33,711 bases of DNA from positions 1 to 33,711 of the forward strand of contig JALSIJ010000012.1 in NCBI GenBank assembly GCA_026981655.1. Reading direction: 5' to 3'. Under the pieces are notes generated by a model that saw only the letters and a list, made by a program, of their open reading frames with translations, made no database searches and was not told where the DNA came from. This document shows positions 1 to 7,346 of this stretch, piece by piece; the stretch's first letter is position 1, and every line of letters begins with the position of its first letter. The translations under genes were made by a program, and so were the position numbers. The DNA is from Rhizobiaceae bacterium (GTDB lineage: Bacteria > Pseudomonadota > Alphaproteobacteria > Rhizobiales > Rhizobiaceae).

Positions 1-48
1 AATATAACAATTCGCATCATTTAGTTTATATGCAGGAAAGGCACTCCC

Positions 49-387
49 ATGAGCATGAAAGCATTTATCGAAGATCAGGTTAAAAACAACAATGTTGTCG
101 TTTTCATGAAAGGCACACCGGCTTTTCCGCAGTGTGGTTTTTCTGGTCAGATGGCGCAGATATTTGATTATCTCGGCGTCGACTACAAGGGTATTAATGT
201 GCTTGAGGATGACGACCTTCGCCAGGGCATTAAAGATTATACCAATTGGCCAACTGTGCCGCAGATTTACATTAAAGGTGAGTTTGTTGGCGGTTGTGAC
301 ATCGTGCGCGAAATGTTCCAGCAGGGCGAATTGCAACAGCACCTTACTGAAAAAGGTATTGTGATGAACGGCAAAGCCGAAGCTTAG
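49..387 (+). CDS. grxD: Monothiol glutaredoxin (Grx4/GrxD type)
   Basis: This 112-residue protein is a monothiol glutaredoxin, a cytosolic carrier of [2Fe-2S] clusters that binds glutathione and usually works with BolA. The sequence shows the early VVVFMKGTP segment (about residues 16-24). It is followed by the CGFS active site (PQCGFSGQ), which has a single cysteine and is diagnostic of the monothiol class. Later come [16 protein letters not shown] (about 67-82) with the cis-Pro TVP motif, and a GGCD glutathione-binding turn. The length matches the family. The start at 49 follows a GGAAAGG Shine-Dalgarno stretch at 36-42; an in-frame ATG six bases later is possible. The gene starts at the window edge, so an upstream partner (bolA in many relatives) cannot be seen. 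It converges on ttcA. Confidence 0.96.
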   Translation: MSMKAFIEDQVKNNNVVVFMKGTPAFPQCGFSGQMAQIFDYLGVDYKGINVLEDDDLRQGIKDYTNWPTVPQIYIKGEFVGGCDIVREMFQQGELQQHLTEKGIVMNGKAEA

Positions 388-560
388 TTTCATATTCCGT
401 GCAGCTACCCGGCTGCATGTCCGTTCGCGGGCTGGCGCATTGCTAACTGCAATGCTTGCCCTGCCCATCGTAACGCACCAATTGCTCCGATAGGCGAAGC
501 GCAATGCGCGCCTCGCAGGCCCGTAACTTCAACTAAGTTTGGCCGTGAGAGATAAAACCC
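388..560. other. Structured GC-rich gap between convergent grxD and ttcA
   Basis: This gap has no gene. It holds two short perfect stems: TGCAGC/GCTGCA at 400-417 with a 6-base loop, and GCATTGC/GCAATGC at 437-455 with a 5-base loop. A further GC-rich stretch with GCGCAATGCGCGCC follows near 499-512. None of the stems is followed by a T-run, so they are not classical Rho-independent terminators. They may end the two convergent transcripts in a Rho-dependent way, or be a degenerate intergenic repeat. Confidence 0.3.
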
Positions 561-1418
561 TCACTCCCTCAATCCCAAAGTTTCAAAATCAAACAGTTTC
601 TTGTCAAGCAAATGGCTGGGGCGAATATTGGTCAGCGCACGGATCATTGAATCCTTGCGGCCCGGCATACGGGTCTCAATATCGAGAAGCATTTTTTTCA
701 ATTGATTGCGCTGCAGGCCATCCTGCGAACCGCAAAGATCACAGGGAATAATTGGAAACTGCATGGCCTGGGCAAACTTTTCCAGATCTTCCTCTGCGCA
801 AAGGCTTAATGGCCGCATCACCATCACATCGCCCTCGTCATTCACCAGCTTTGGCGACATAGAGGCCATGCGCCCGCCATGCAGAAAATTGATGAAAAAG
901 GTTTCCAGAATATCTTCCCGGTGGTGGCCCAATATAAGCGCTTCACAGCCCTCTTCGCGCGCCACGCGGTATAGATGTCCACGCCGGAGTCTCGAACATA
1001 ACGAGCAATAGGTTGCCGTTTCCGGCAATTTATCAATTACCACGCTATAGGTATCCTGATATTCAATCCTATGGGTTATATTGTTGGCATTCAGCCAATT
1101 GGGCAGGATTTCCTTTGGGAAATTCGGTTGCCCCTGATCGAGATTGCAGGCAATCAGTTCAACCGGCAAAAGTCCGCGCCATTGTAAATCCAGCAAAAGC
1201 GCTATCAGGCCATAGGAATCCTTGCCACCGGAAAGACCCACCAACCATTTAGGCTTTTTGCTACCCTGTTTTTTCGGAAGCATGGAATAATCTTCAATCG
1301 CCTGCCGGGTCTGCCGCAACAGCCGCTTGCGAAGCTTATTGAACTCAACGCCAGAAGGCGCTGTTCGAAACATCGGGTGACAGGTGTCTGAATTTTCTTC
1401 AAGGACAGTGTTTTGCAT
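561..1418 (-). CDS. ttcA: tRNA 2-thiocytidine synthetase TtcA
   Basis: TtcA thiolates cytidine 32 in certain tRNAs. It is an ATP-dependent PP-loop enzyme with an [4Fe-4S] cluster in the cytosol. The PP-loop SGGKDS is at about residues 63-68 of the 285-residue product. The cluster ligands appear as CSLC in [12 protein letters not shown] and CDLC in [10 protein letters not shown]. The stretch [15 protein letters not shown] is also typical. The frame is open further up to a GTG at 1478, but that extension would translate straight through the rpsD terminator hairpin (1433-1460). The ATG at 1418, preceded by GGAG with 5 bases spacing, is the better start. It lies downstream of rpsD on the same strand, with the terminator between them, so it probably has its own promoter or depends on read-through. 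Confidence 0.95.
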   Translation of the reverse strand: MQNTVLEENSDTCHPMFRTAPSGVEFNKLRKRLLRQTRQAIEDYSMLPKKQGSKKPKWLVGLSGGKDSYGLIALLLDLQWRGLLPVELIACNLDQGQPNFPKEILPNWLNANNITHRIEYQDTYSVVIDKLPETATYCSLCSRLRRGHLYRVAREEGCEALILGHHREDILETFFINFLHGGRMASMSPKLVNDEGDVMVMRPLSLCAEEDLEKFAQAMQFPIIPCDLCGSQDGLQRNQLKKMLLDIETRMPGRKDSMIRALTNIRPSHLLDKKLFDFETLGLRE

Positions 1419-1432
1419 GGTAGCTCCAACAA

Positions 1433-1460
1433 AAAAGGCCGCGCAATCCGGCGGCCTTTT
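1433..1460 (-). terminator. Rho-independent terminator after rpsD
   Basis: A perfect 10-base stem AAAAGGCCGC (1433-1442) / GCGGCCTTTT (1451-1460) with an 8-base loop is seen. Read on the minus strand it is followed by a run of T (complement of A1431-1436). It lies 24 bases past the rpsD stop and just before the ttcA ribosome binding site. This argues against the longer GTG-initiated ttcA frame. Confidence 0.85.
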
Positions 1461-1483
1461 CAAAAATAATATGCTCACAAAGT

Positions 1484-2101
1484 TTAGCGAGAATAAAACT
1501 CAACCACTAGATTTGGTTCCATCATTACCGGATAAGGCACATCAGCAAAAGCTGGAATAGAAACAAATGATGAAGTCATTTTGTTATGGTCAGCGGTGAT
1601 ATATTCCGGCACATCGCGCTCAGCCAGCTGTACAGCTTCCAGAACGAAGGCTAGTGTTTTTGATTTCTCACGCACTTCAATCTGGTCACCAGGCTTGCAA
1701 CGGTAGCTAGGAATATCAACCTTTTGGCCATTGACCTTGATGTGGCCGTGATTGATGAACTGACGGGCTGCAAATACGGTTGCAACAAATTTGGAACGAT
1801 AAACAATCGCGTCCAACCGGCATTCCAAAAGACCAATCAGATTTTCAGAAGTATCGCCTTTGATGCGGCTTGCTTCTGCATAAATCTTGCGGAACTGTTT
1901 TTCGGAAATGTTACCGTAGTAACCTTTCAATTTCTGTTTGGCGCGCAGCTGAATACCAAAATCGGAGATCTTGCTTTTACGGCGTTGGCCATGTTCACCT
2001 GGACCATATTCGCGGCGATTTACCGGGCTCTTTGGACGACCCCAGATATTTTCGCCCATGCGGCGGTCAATTTTGTATTTTGTGGTGAGACGCTTGCTCA
2101 T
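1484..2101 (-). CDS. rpsD: 30S ribosomal protein S4
   Basis: This 205-residue protein is S4, a primary 16S rRNA-binding protein of the small subunit. The N-terminal [20 protein letters not shown] and [18 protein letters not shown] are characteristic of alphaproteobacterial S4. The S4 RNA-binding domain follows at about 95-160 ([40 protein letters not shown]). The length equals the family norm. The gene stands alone, away from a ribosomal operon, as is usual in this group. It is followed by a strong terminator. A hairpin and a possible promoter lie in its 281-base upstream region and may form a leader control. Confidence 0.98.
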   Translation of the reverse strand: MSKRLTTKYKIDRRMGENIWGRPKSPVNRREYGPGEHGQRRKSKISDFGIQLRAKQKLKGYYGNISEKQFRKIYAEASRIKGDTSENLIGLLECRLDAIVYRSKFVATVFAARQFINHGHIKVNGQKVDIPSYRCKPGDQIEVREKSKTLAFVLEAVQLAERDVPEYITADHNKMTSSFVSIPAFADVPYPVMMEPNLVVEFYSR

Positions 2102-2243
2102 CGTAATTCCTCATATAATCGCGCAGCCCCGGTTATTCGGCGCTGACAAGTTTGGAATACGCCCTCCTTTGTTAGCCTGAAATGATCCAAGAAAACTGAC
2201 AGAAATCGCGCTGCAAAGCGGTTGATCTCACGGGACATATAAA

Positions 2244-2265
2244 AAGCGGGTTTTTCAGCCCGCTT
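2244..2265 (-). terminator. Terminator-like hairpin upstream of rpsD (minus strand)
   Basis: The stem AAGCGGG (2244-2250) / CCCGCTT (2259-2265) has an 8-base loop. On the minus strand it is followed by TTTTTATAT. This is an intrinsic-terminator shape pointing toward rpsD, 143 bases before its start codon, with no recognisable gene upstream on that strand. It could be a leader attenuator for rpsD or the end of a very short RNA. Confidence 0.45.
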
Positions 2266-2274
2266 ATGAATGGG

Positions 2275-2303
2275 CTTTTAGGCGGAAACTCTATCCATGT
2301 CAA
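2275..2303 (-). promoter_or_regulatory. Possible sigma-70-type promoter for rpsD
   Basis: On the minus strand TTGACA (complement of 2298-2303) is separated by 17 bases from TAAAAG (complement of 2275-2280). The -35 box is perfect and the -10 box is weak. Transcription would begin near 2268, placing the hairpin at 2244-2265 at the extreme 5' end of the rpsD leader. Confidence 0.4.
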
Positions 2304-2382
2304 ACAGAAATGAAAACCATCACTCTGTTTACAAACACCCCTTCCCCTTGCACTTAAACTCAACTCTTGCCACTTTAGGCCC

Positions 2383-4479
2383 ATGCGTCCGACTATATTA
2401 AACCCTCTGTTTGCCCCCCTCATCTCGCTTGATGGCGTTGGCCCGAAACTGGAAAAAACCCTTGGCAAACTGCTCAAAGGTCCAGACGAGCAGGCATGGG
2501 TTGGTGATCTTTTGTTTCATTTGCCAAATTCCATCATTGATCGGCGCAATCAGCCGGGTATTGCCTTGGCTCCAGAAGGAGCAATCGTCACACTGAAAGT
2601 GCGGGTTGACCGGCATCAGGCCCCACCGCGCGGCAACAACCGCGTACCCTACAGGGTGTTTGTGCATGATGATACGGGTGAATTGGCGCTGGTATTTTTT
2701 CGTGCGCATGCCTCATGGCTAGAAAAATTGTTGCCTGAAGGTGAAACGCGTTTTGTTTCCGGCCGGGTTGAATGGTTTAATGGTCGCCCCAACATGGTGC
2801 ACCCGGACCATGTTGTTTCCGAGTCTGAGTTTGATACAATGCCTTTGGTAGAGCCGGTCTATCCGCTGACGGCGGGTCTTTCCGGCAAAATTCTGCACAA
2901 GGCCATTCGTGCGGCGCTGGCTGCTCTGCCCGAACTTCCGGAATGGCAAAACCCGCAAGTGCTGGAAAAGCGCGGCTGGCAATCCTTCGGCGAAAGCCTC
3001 AACCGAATTCATGCGCCGCGCGATGAATTGGATATTGATCCGCTATCGCCCGCATGGCAACGGCTTGCCTATGATGAATTGCTGGCGGGTCAACTGGCTT
3101 TAGCGCTGGTGCGCAGCCAGATGAAAAAGGCGGCCGGTAAGGCTCGGCTTGCAACCGGCGAAAAAACCGGTGCTATTTTAGCAGCATTTCCCTATGAACT
3201 GACCCAAAGCCAAAAACAGTCTGTAGATGAGATTTTGAACGACCTGGCTGAGCCTGAACGTATGTTGCGACTGTTGCAAGGTGACGTGGGCGCAGGAAAA
3301 ACCATCGTGGCCTTGCTTGCGATGGCTGCCTGCGTGGAAAGCGGTTCGCAAGCGGCAATGATGGCGCCGACTGAAATTCTGGCACGTCAACATTTGGCCA
3401 CCCTCACCCCGCTTTGCGAAGCGGCCAATATGAGCATCGACATATTGACCGGCCGCGAAAAGGGCAAGGAACGCGCGGCTATTTACGCACGTCTTGCCAG
3501 CGGCGAAACTGATATTCTGGTCGGCACCCATGCGGTATTTCAATCGGGTGTCGAGTTTCATGATCTAGGGCTTGGCATTATCGATGAGCAGCATCGCTTT
3601 GGCGTACATCAGCGGTTGGCGCTTTCAGCCAAAGGTGCCGATACGGATATTCTGGTGATGACCGCGACCCCCATTCCACGTACTCTGGTGCTGACTTTCT
3701 TTGGTGATATGGACGTCTCCAAACTGACTGAAAAGCCAAGCGGGCGGCAAAAAATCCAAACCAATGCCATTGCACTCGATCGACTGGACCAGGTCGTTGA
3801 GCGCATTCGGGCCGCGATCGGCAATGGTAAAAAGATCTACTGGATTTGTCCGCTGGTTGAGGAAAGCGAAGAACTGCCGGTAACGGCCGCAGAAGATCGC
3901 CACAAAATGCTGCAACAAATCATCGGCGACAAAGTCGGGCTGGTGCATGGGCGGATGAAAAAAGACGAAAAAGACACAGCCATGCAGGATTTTAAATCCG
4001 GTAAAACTCGGTTGCTGGTCGCCACCACGGTAATCGAGGTTGGTGTTGATGTGCCCGATGCAACAATTATGGTGATTGAACATGCGGAACGTTTTGGCCT
4101 TGCCCAATTGCACCAACTGCGTGGACGCGTCGGGCGGGGGAGCGAGCAATCTACCTGCCTGCTGCTCTATAAAGCCCCACTTGGCGAGGTTGCCGAGGCG
4201 CGTATTCGCATCATGCGCGAAACAGAAGATGGTTTTTTAATTGCTGAGGAAGATTTGCGCCTGCGCGGTGAAGGTGAAATTCTTGGCACCAGACAATCCG
4301 GCACACCGGGATTTTCCGTCGCCCGGCTGGAGGTGCATGGCGAATTGCTGGAAATGGCCCGTGATGATGCCCGAATGGTTATTGACCAGGGTTTCGATAC
4401 CGATCGCGGCCATGCATTGCGGGTGCTGCTCTATCTCTTTGGACAAGATGAAGCCGTAAAATTGTTGCGGGCTGGGTAA
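2383..4479 (+). CDS. recG: ATP-dependent DNA helicase RecG
   Basis: RecG is a superfamily 2 DNA translocase that reverses stalled replication forks and branch-migrates Holliday junctions. The 698-residue product has the N-terminal helix-hairpin-helix-like LDGVGPKLEKTL and an OB-fold wedge region (about 60-160). The helicase core follows with Walker A GDVGAGKT (300-307), motif II DEQH (401-404) with RFGVHQR, motif III TATPIPRTL, and motif VI HQLRGRVGRG. The FSVARLEVHGELLE tail is close to the RecG C-terminal TRG region. The length is normal and the start MRPTILNPLFAPL resembles alphaproteobacterial RecG. A formate/nitrite channel gene follows after 11 bases, where many relatives carry sdhE and mfd. 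Confidence 0.97.
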   Translation: MRPTILNPLFAPLISLDGVGPKLEKTLGKLLKGPDEQAWVGDLLFHLPNSIIDRRNQPGIALAPEGAIVTLKVRVDRHQAPPRGNNRVPYRVFVHDDTGELALVFFRAHASWLEKLLPEGETRFVSGRVEWFNGRPNMVHPDHVVSESEFDTMPLVEPVYPLTAGLSGKILHKAIRAALAALPELPEWQNPQVLEKRGWQSFGESLNRIHAPRDELDIDPLSPAWQRLAYDELLAGQLALALVRSQMKKAAGKARLATGEKTGAILAAFPYELTQSQKQSVDEILNDLAEPERMLRLLQGDVGAGKTIVALLAMAACVESGSQAAMMAPTEILARQHLATLTPLCEAANMSIDILTGREKGKERAAIYARLASGETDILVGTHAVFQSGVEFHDLGLGIIDEQHRFGVHQRLALSAKGADTDILVMTATPIPRTLVLTFFGDMDVSKLTEKPSGRQKIQTNAIALDRLDQVVERIRAAIGNGKKIYWICPLVEESEELPVTAAEDRHKMLQQIIGDKVGLVHGRMKKDEKDTAMQDFKSGKTRLLVATTVIEVGVDVPDATIMVIEHAERFGLAQLHQLRGRVGRGSEQSTCLLLYKAPLGEVAEARIRIMRETEDGFLIAEEDLRLRGEGEILGTRQSGTPGFSVARLEVHGELLEMARDDARMVIDQGFDTDRGHALRVLLYLFGQDEAVKLLRAG

Positions 4480-4490
4480 GGTAATAAATT

Positions 4491-5276
4491 ATGAAAAACC
4501 CAACGGGATATGACCTCTACAAACCGAACCAAATAGCAGAAATGGTCGAAACTGCCGGAGTTGCAAAAGCAAAACTACCCGTAGTTCAACTTTTGACACT
4601 CGCAATTCTCGCAGGCGTATTTATTGGCCTCGGTGCGGTGGCCTATACAATGGTTATGACCGGCGTTGATGCATCATTCGGCCCATACCGGTTTTTAGGC
4701 GGCATCGTATTTTCACTAGGGCTGATACTCATCATCATCGGAGGTGCCGAACTTTTCACCGGCAATGCATTAATGATAATGGCCGCCGTGGATGGCTTGA
4801 TCACGCCTGTTGAATTATTGCGAAACTGGGTGCTCGTCTATTTTGGCAACTTTATCGGAGCATTTGCGTTGGCCATTGCCGTATATCTATCCGGCATTTT
4901 GGACGGGCCTACAGAGGCGACAGCAATCGCGATTACAGATGCGAAAGCATCCCTTGACGTAATGGAGGCATTTATTCGAGGCATTCTGTGCAATATATTG
5001 GTTTGCTTGGCGGTGTGGCTAACAATTGCCGCGCGAACCGTCACTGGAAAAGTATTGGCAATAATCTGGCCAATTGCTAGTTTCGTTATGCTCGGGCTTG
5101 AGCACTCCATCGCCAATATGTATCTAATCCCACAAGGCATATTGGCGGGCTCAACCGCCAATTCAGGCGATTTCGCATCCAACCTATTGTTTGTAACATT
5201 GGGAAATATAGTCGGTGGCGCAGGTGGTGTAGCGCTTGCTTATCGTCTGGCTTATCGGCCAAACGATAATAAGTAA
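4491..5276 (+). CDS. Formate/nitrite transporter (FNT) family channel
   Basis: This 261-residue inner-membrane protein belongs to the FNT family (FocA/NirC), pentameric channels for formate, nitrite or related small monovalent anions. It has about six hydrophobic segments. FNT marks include GGAELFTGN (about 84-92) and the conserved histidine segment GLEHSIANMYLIP (about 202-214). GILCNILVCLAVWL lies between them, matching the signature of FocA-type channels. The substrate cannot be told from sequence alone. It starts 11 bases after recG, with AAGG as a plausible Shine-Dalgarno, so it may be co-transcribed. It converges on the aminotransferase gene. No metabolic neighbour (nitrite reductase, formate lyase) is present to fix its role. 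Confidence 0.93.
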   Translation: MKNPTGYDLYKPNQIAEMVETAGVAKAKLPVVQLLTLAILAGVFIGLGAVAYTMVMTGVDASFGPYRFLGGIVFSLGLILIIIGGAELFTGNALMIMAAVDGLITPVELLRNWVLVYFGNFIGAFALAIAVYLSGILDGPTEATAIAITDAKASLDVMEAFIRGILCNILVCLAVWLTIAARTVTGKVLAIIWPIASFVMLGLEHSIANMYLIPQGILAGSTANSGDFASNLLFVTLGNIVGGAGGVALAYRLAYRPNDNK

Positions 5277-5305
5277 GGGCAGACACTGACCCAACATGTC
5301 CCTAC

Positions 5306-6409
5306 TTACTCCGCAGCTCTTTTCAGCGCTAACGGAAAACACTCCTCAAACAGATCAAGATCATCTTTTGTACCGGCACTGACCCTGATGCAGCGGTCTT
5401 GTGGGGCAACGCCCGGCATACGCACAAAAATTCCCTGTTTGCTCAGTTCGGCGAGCACTACACGAGCGAAGTCACCATCACGGCCGCAGTCAATCGCCAC
5501 AAAATTGGCGCCAGATGGCAACGAGGTTAACCCGTTATCAGCAGCAATTTTGGCAATGCGTTTGCGCGCATCATCCACTTTGGCAATGGTTTGGGCTAGC
5601 CATTGCTGATCGCGCATTGCGGCGTTTGCGCCTTCAATGCCAAAGCAATTCATACCAAAGTGGTTGCGGATTTTATCAAATGCCTGAATGAGTTCGGCAT
5701 TTCCGATTGCATAGCCGACACGTGCACCGGCCAGCCCATAGGCCTTTGAGAATGTGCGGAACCGCAGCACTTGTTTATTTTCCAGATCAATGGCGGGCGA
5801 TGTGCCCTGCGGGGCAAAATCCACATAGGCTTCATCGAGAAACAGAATTTTCTGATCTGGCAGTTTTGCAATCATCTGATCAAGCTCAGCACCGCTCCAC
5901 CAGGTGCCCATCGGATTATCCGGGTTGGCAATATATATAACTCGGGCATTTTCCTTTATTGCGAGATCAAGCAGCGCATCCGGGTTTTCATGATCATCAA
6001 TGAAGGGGGCCGTGACCAACCTGCCGCCAAGCCCGTTTACATGATAATTGAACGTCGGATAGGCTCCAAGCGAAGTGGCAACGGCGATGCCCGGCTCGAC
6101 AAATAAACGTGCCGCAACACCGAGTAGGCCGTCAATCCCCTCACCTATGACAATATTTTCTTCCGGTACATCATGGTGCTGGCTGATCGCCTGTTTAAGT
6201 TTCACAAATCCCGGGTCGGTATATTTCCAGCAATGGGCAAGTTCTGCCTCAATTGCCGCATGGGCCTTGGGGGACGCGCCAAACACATTTTCATTGGCGC
6301 CAATACGGGCGCGAAACGGAAAGCCATTGGTGCGTTCCTGCAATTCCGGGCCGACAAAAGGCACGGTTGATGGCAATGAAGCAATCAGCTGGGTGAAGGG
6401 AAGTTTCAT
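5306..6409 (-). CDS. Histidinol-phosphate aminotransferase-like PLP enzyme
   Basis: This is a fold-type I PLP aminotransferase of 367 residues related to HisC. Visible marks are ANPDNPMGT (about 161-169, PLP-binding Asn), LDEAYVDF (191-198, Asp contacting the pyridine nitrogen), the Schiff-base lysine K222 in RTFSKAYGLAG, and Arg230 in GARVGYAIG. The IGANENVFG segment near residue 37 resembles the substrate-arm Asn-Glu motif of HisC-type enzymes. Alphaproteobacteria often have several HisC paralogues, some acting on aromatic amino acids. With no histidine-pathway neighbours here, the substrate is left open. It is followed on the same strand by nothing close and is 41 bases downstream of the methyltransferase gene, so the two may be co-transcribed. 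Confidence 0.9.
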   Translation of the reverse strand: MKLPFTQLIASLPSTVPFVGPELQERTNGFPFRARIGANENVFGASPKAHAAIEAELAHCWKYTDPGFVKLKQAISQHHDVPEENIVIGEGIDGLLGVAARLFVEPGIAVATSLGAYPTFNYHVNGLGGRLVTAPFIDDHENPDALLDLAIKENARVIYIANPDNPMGTWWSGAELDQMIAKLPDQKILFLDEAYVDFAPQGTSPAIDLENKQVLRFRTFSKAYGLAGARVGYAIGNAELIQAFDKIRNHFGMNCFGIEGANAAMRDQQWLAQTIAKVDDARKRIAKIAADNGLTSLPSGANFVAIDCGRDGDFARVVLAELSKQGIFVRMPGVAPQDRCIRVSAGTKDDLDLFEECFPLALKRAAE

Positions 6410-6450
6410 GGACAGATAAACCTTTGATATTCAGTCAATGGCGGATAAAA

Positions 6451-7170
6451 CTACAGTTGTTTTTCCCAAATGAAAAACGGGGCTTTGTTTGGCCTTACAT
6501 TCAGTTTAGCTCGAAGTTCATTGGTTATGCCATCCGGCACCAGAAAACCACCGGGCATCTGTCGTAAAAATTCAACAAAGTCAGCGCCAAACATCTTGTA
6601 ATGGTCTTCTTGCAGGAACTTTTCCAACCGCTCGGCATCAGTTTTCAGGTGCTCGCCACCCTCTTCCGTCAAACGTTTCTTGTAAGGCCCCGGAACGGAA
6701 AAAATCATCCGCCCACCCGGTTTTAATAGACGGGCAAAGTCGATTAGATGATCGCCGAAATGACCGGGGATATGTTCCAGCACATGATTGTGCAGCACCG
6801 CATCAAAATAACTTTCCGGAAATATCTTGAAGTCTTTTGGAAAATACAATTTCAAACATTCGGCATGGGGGTAGCGCTCGGGAGATGCATCTGCACAAAT
6901 ATAGCCTGAACCAATCACCTCATCCAACGCCGGTTGCAGGCAAGGCTCCGGCGCCAAATGCAAAACACGCAGGGAATGTTCATCTTCCTCCAAGGTGAAA
7001 AGATGATGTTCATAGACAGCAAATGCAATGCGATGACGGGCAAGAGAGCCGCAATCCCGGCATAACTCTCCGGGCCGTCCGCGAAAGGCGTCAAAATCAT
7101 CACTTCCACAAATATTACAGGTCAAACAGAAAACTCCCGTTTCTGGTAGGCATAATTCACTATCCAACAT
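6451..7170 (-). CDS. Class I SAM-dependent methyltransferase with N-terminal zinc-ribbon-like motif
   Basis: The 239-residue protein begins with two Cys pairs, C18-x2-C21 (CNICGS) and C37-x2-C40 (CRDCGS), a likely zinc-binding knuckle. A Rossmann methyltransferase core follows. LRVLHLAPEP (about 68-77) is in the position of motif I but lacks the usual glycine-rich E/D-x-G-x-G. LEHIPGHFGDHLIDFARLLK and PGGRMIFSVPG are the typical post-IV and motif V/VI segments of small-molecule or glycan methyltransferases. The substrate is unknown. The start is ATG at 7170 with no clear Shine-Dalgarno. It is divergent from parE across a 176-base AT-rich gap and 41 bases upstream of the HisC-like gene. Confidence 0.85.
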   Translation of the reverse strand: MLDSELCLPETGVFCLTCNICGSDDFDAFRGRPGELCRDCGSLARHRIAFAVYEHHLFTLEEDEHSLRVLHLAPEPCLQPALDEVIGSGYICADASPERYPHAECLKLYFPKDFKIFPESYFDAVLHNHVLEHIPGHFGDHLIDFARLLKPGGRMIFSVPGPYKKRLTEEGGEHLKTDAERLEKFLQEDHYKMFGADFVEFLRQMPGGFLVPDGITNELRAKLNVRPNKAPFFIWEKQL

Positions 7171-7346
7171 TTTGTATCGGAAAAGATGGATCCAATAAAC
7201 ATAAAACTGACTATATCTTTACATCGCTCAATAAAACATTTAGAACAAAATAAGAACGTATGATTATAATTTTTGCAGAAATCTTAGAATTTTGCACGAA
7301 AACCCTGTAATATCGTGATTCGGATTAATAGAGGTTTTGTGAATAT

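Noticed and set aside
1419-1478. N-terminal extension of ttcA from a GTG at 1478
   Set aside because: The added 20 residues would be encoded by the rpsD terminator hairpin, and the GGAG site points to ATG 1418.
1724-2146. 140-codon open frame antisense to rpsD
   Set aside because: It is a shadow of the rpsD coding frame, with no Shine-Dalgarno and no family resemblance.
3625-4149. 174-codon frame antisense to recG
   Set aside because: It is the shadow of a long conserved gene, with no ribosome site and low-complexity composition.
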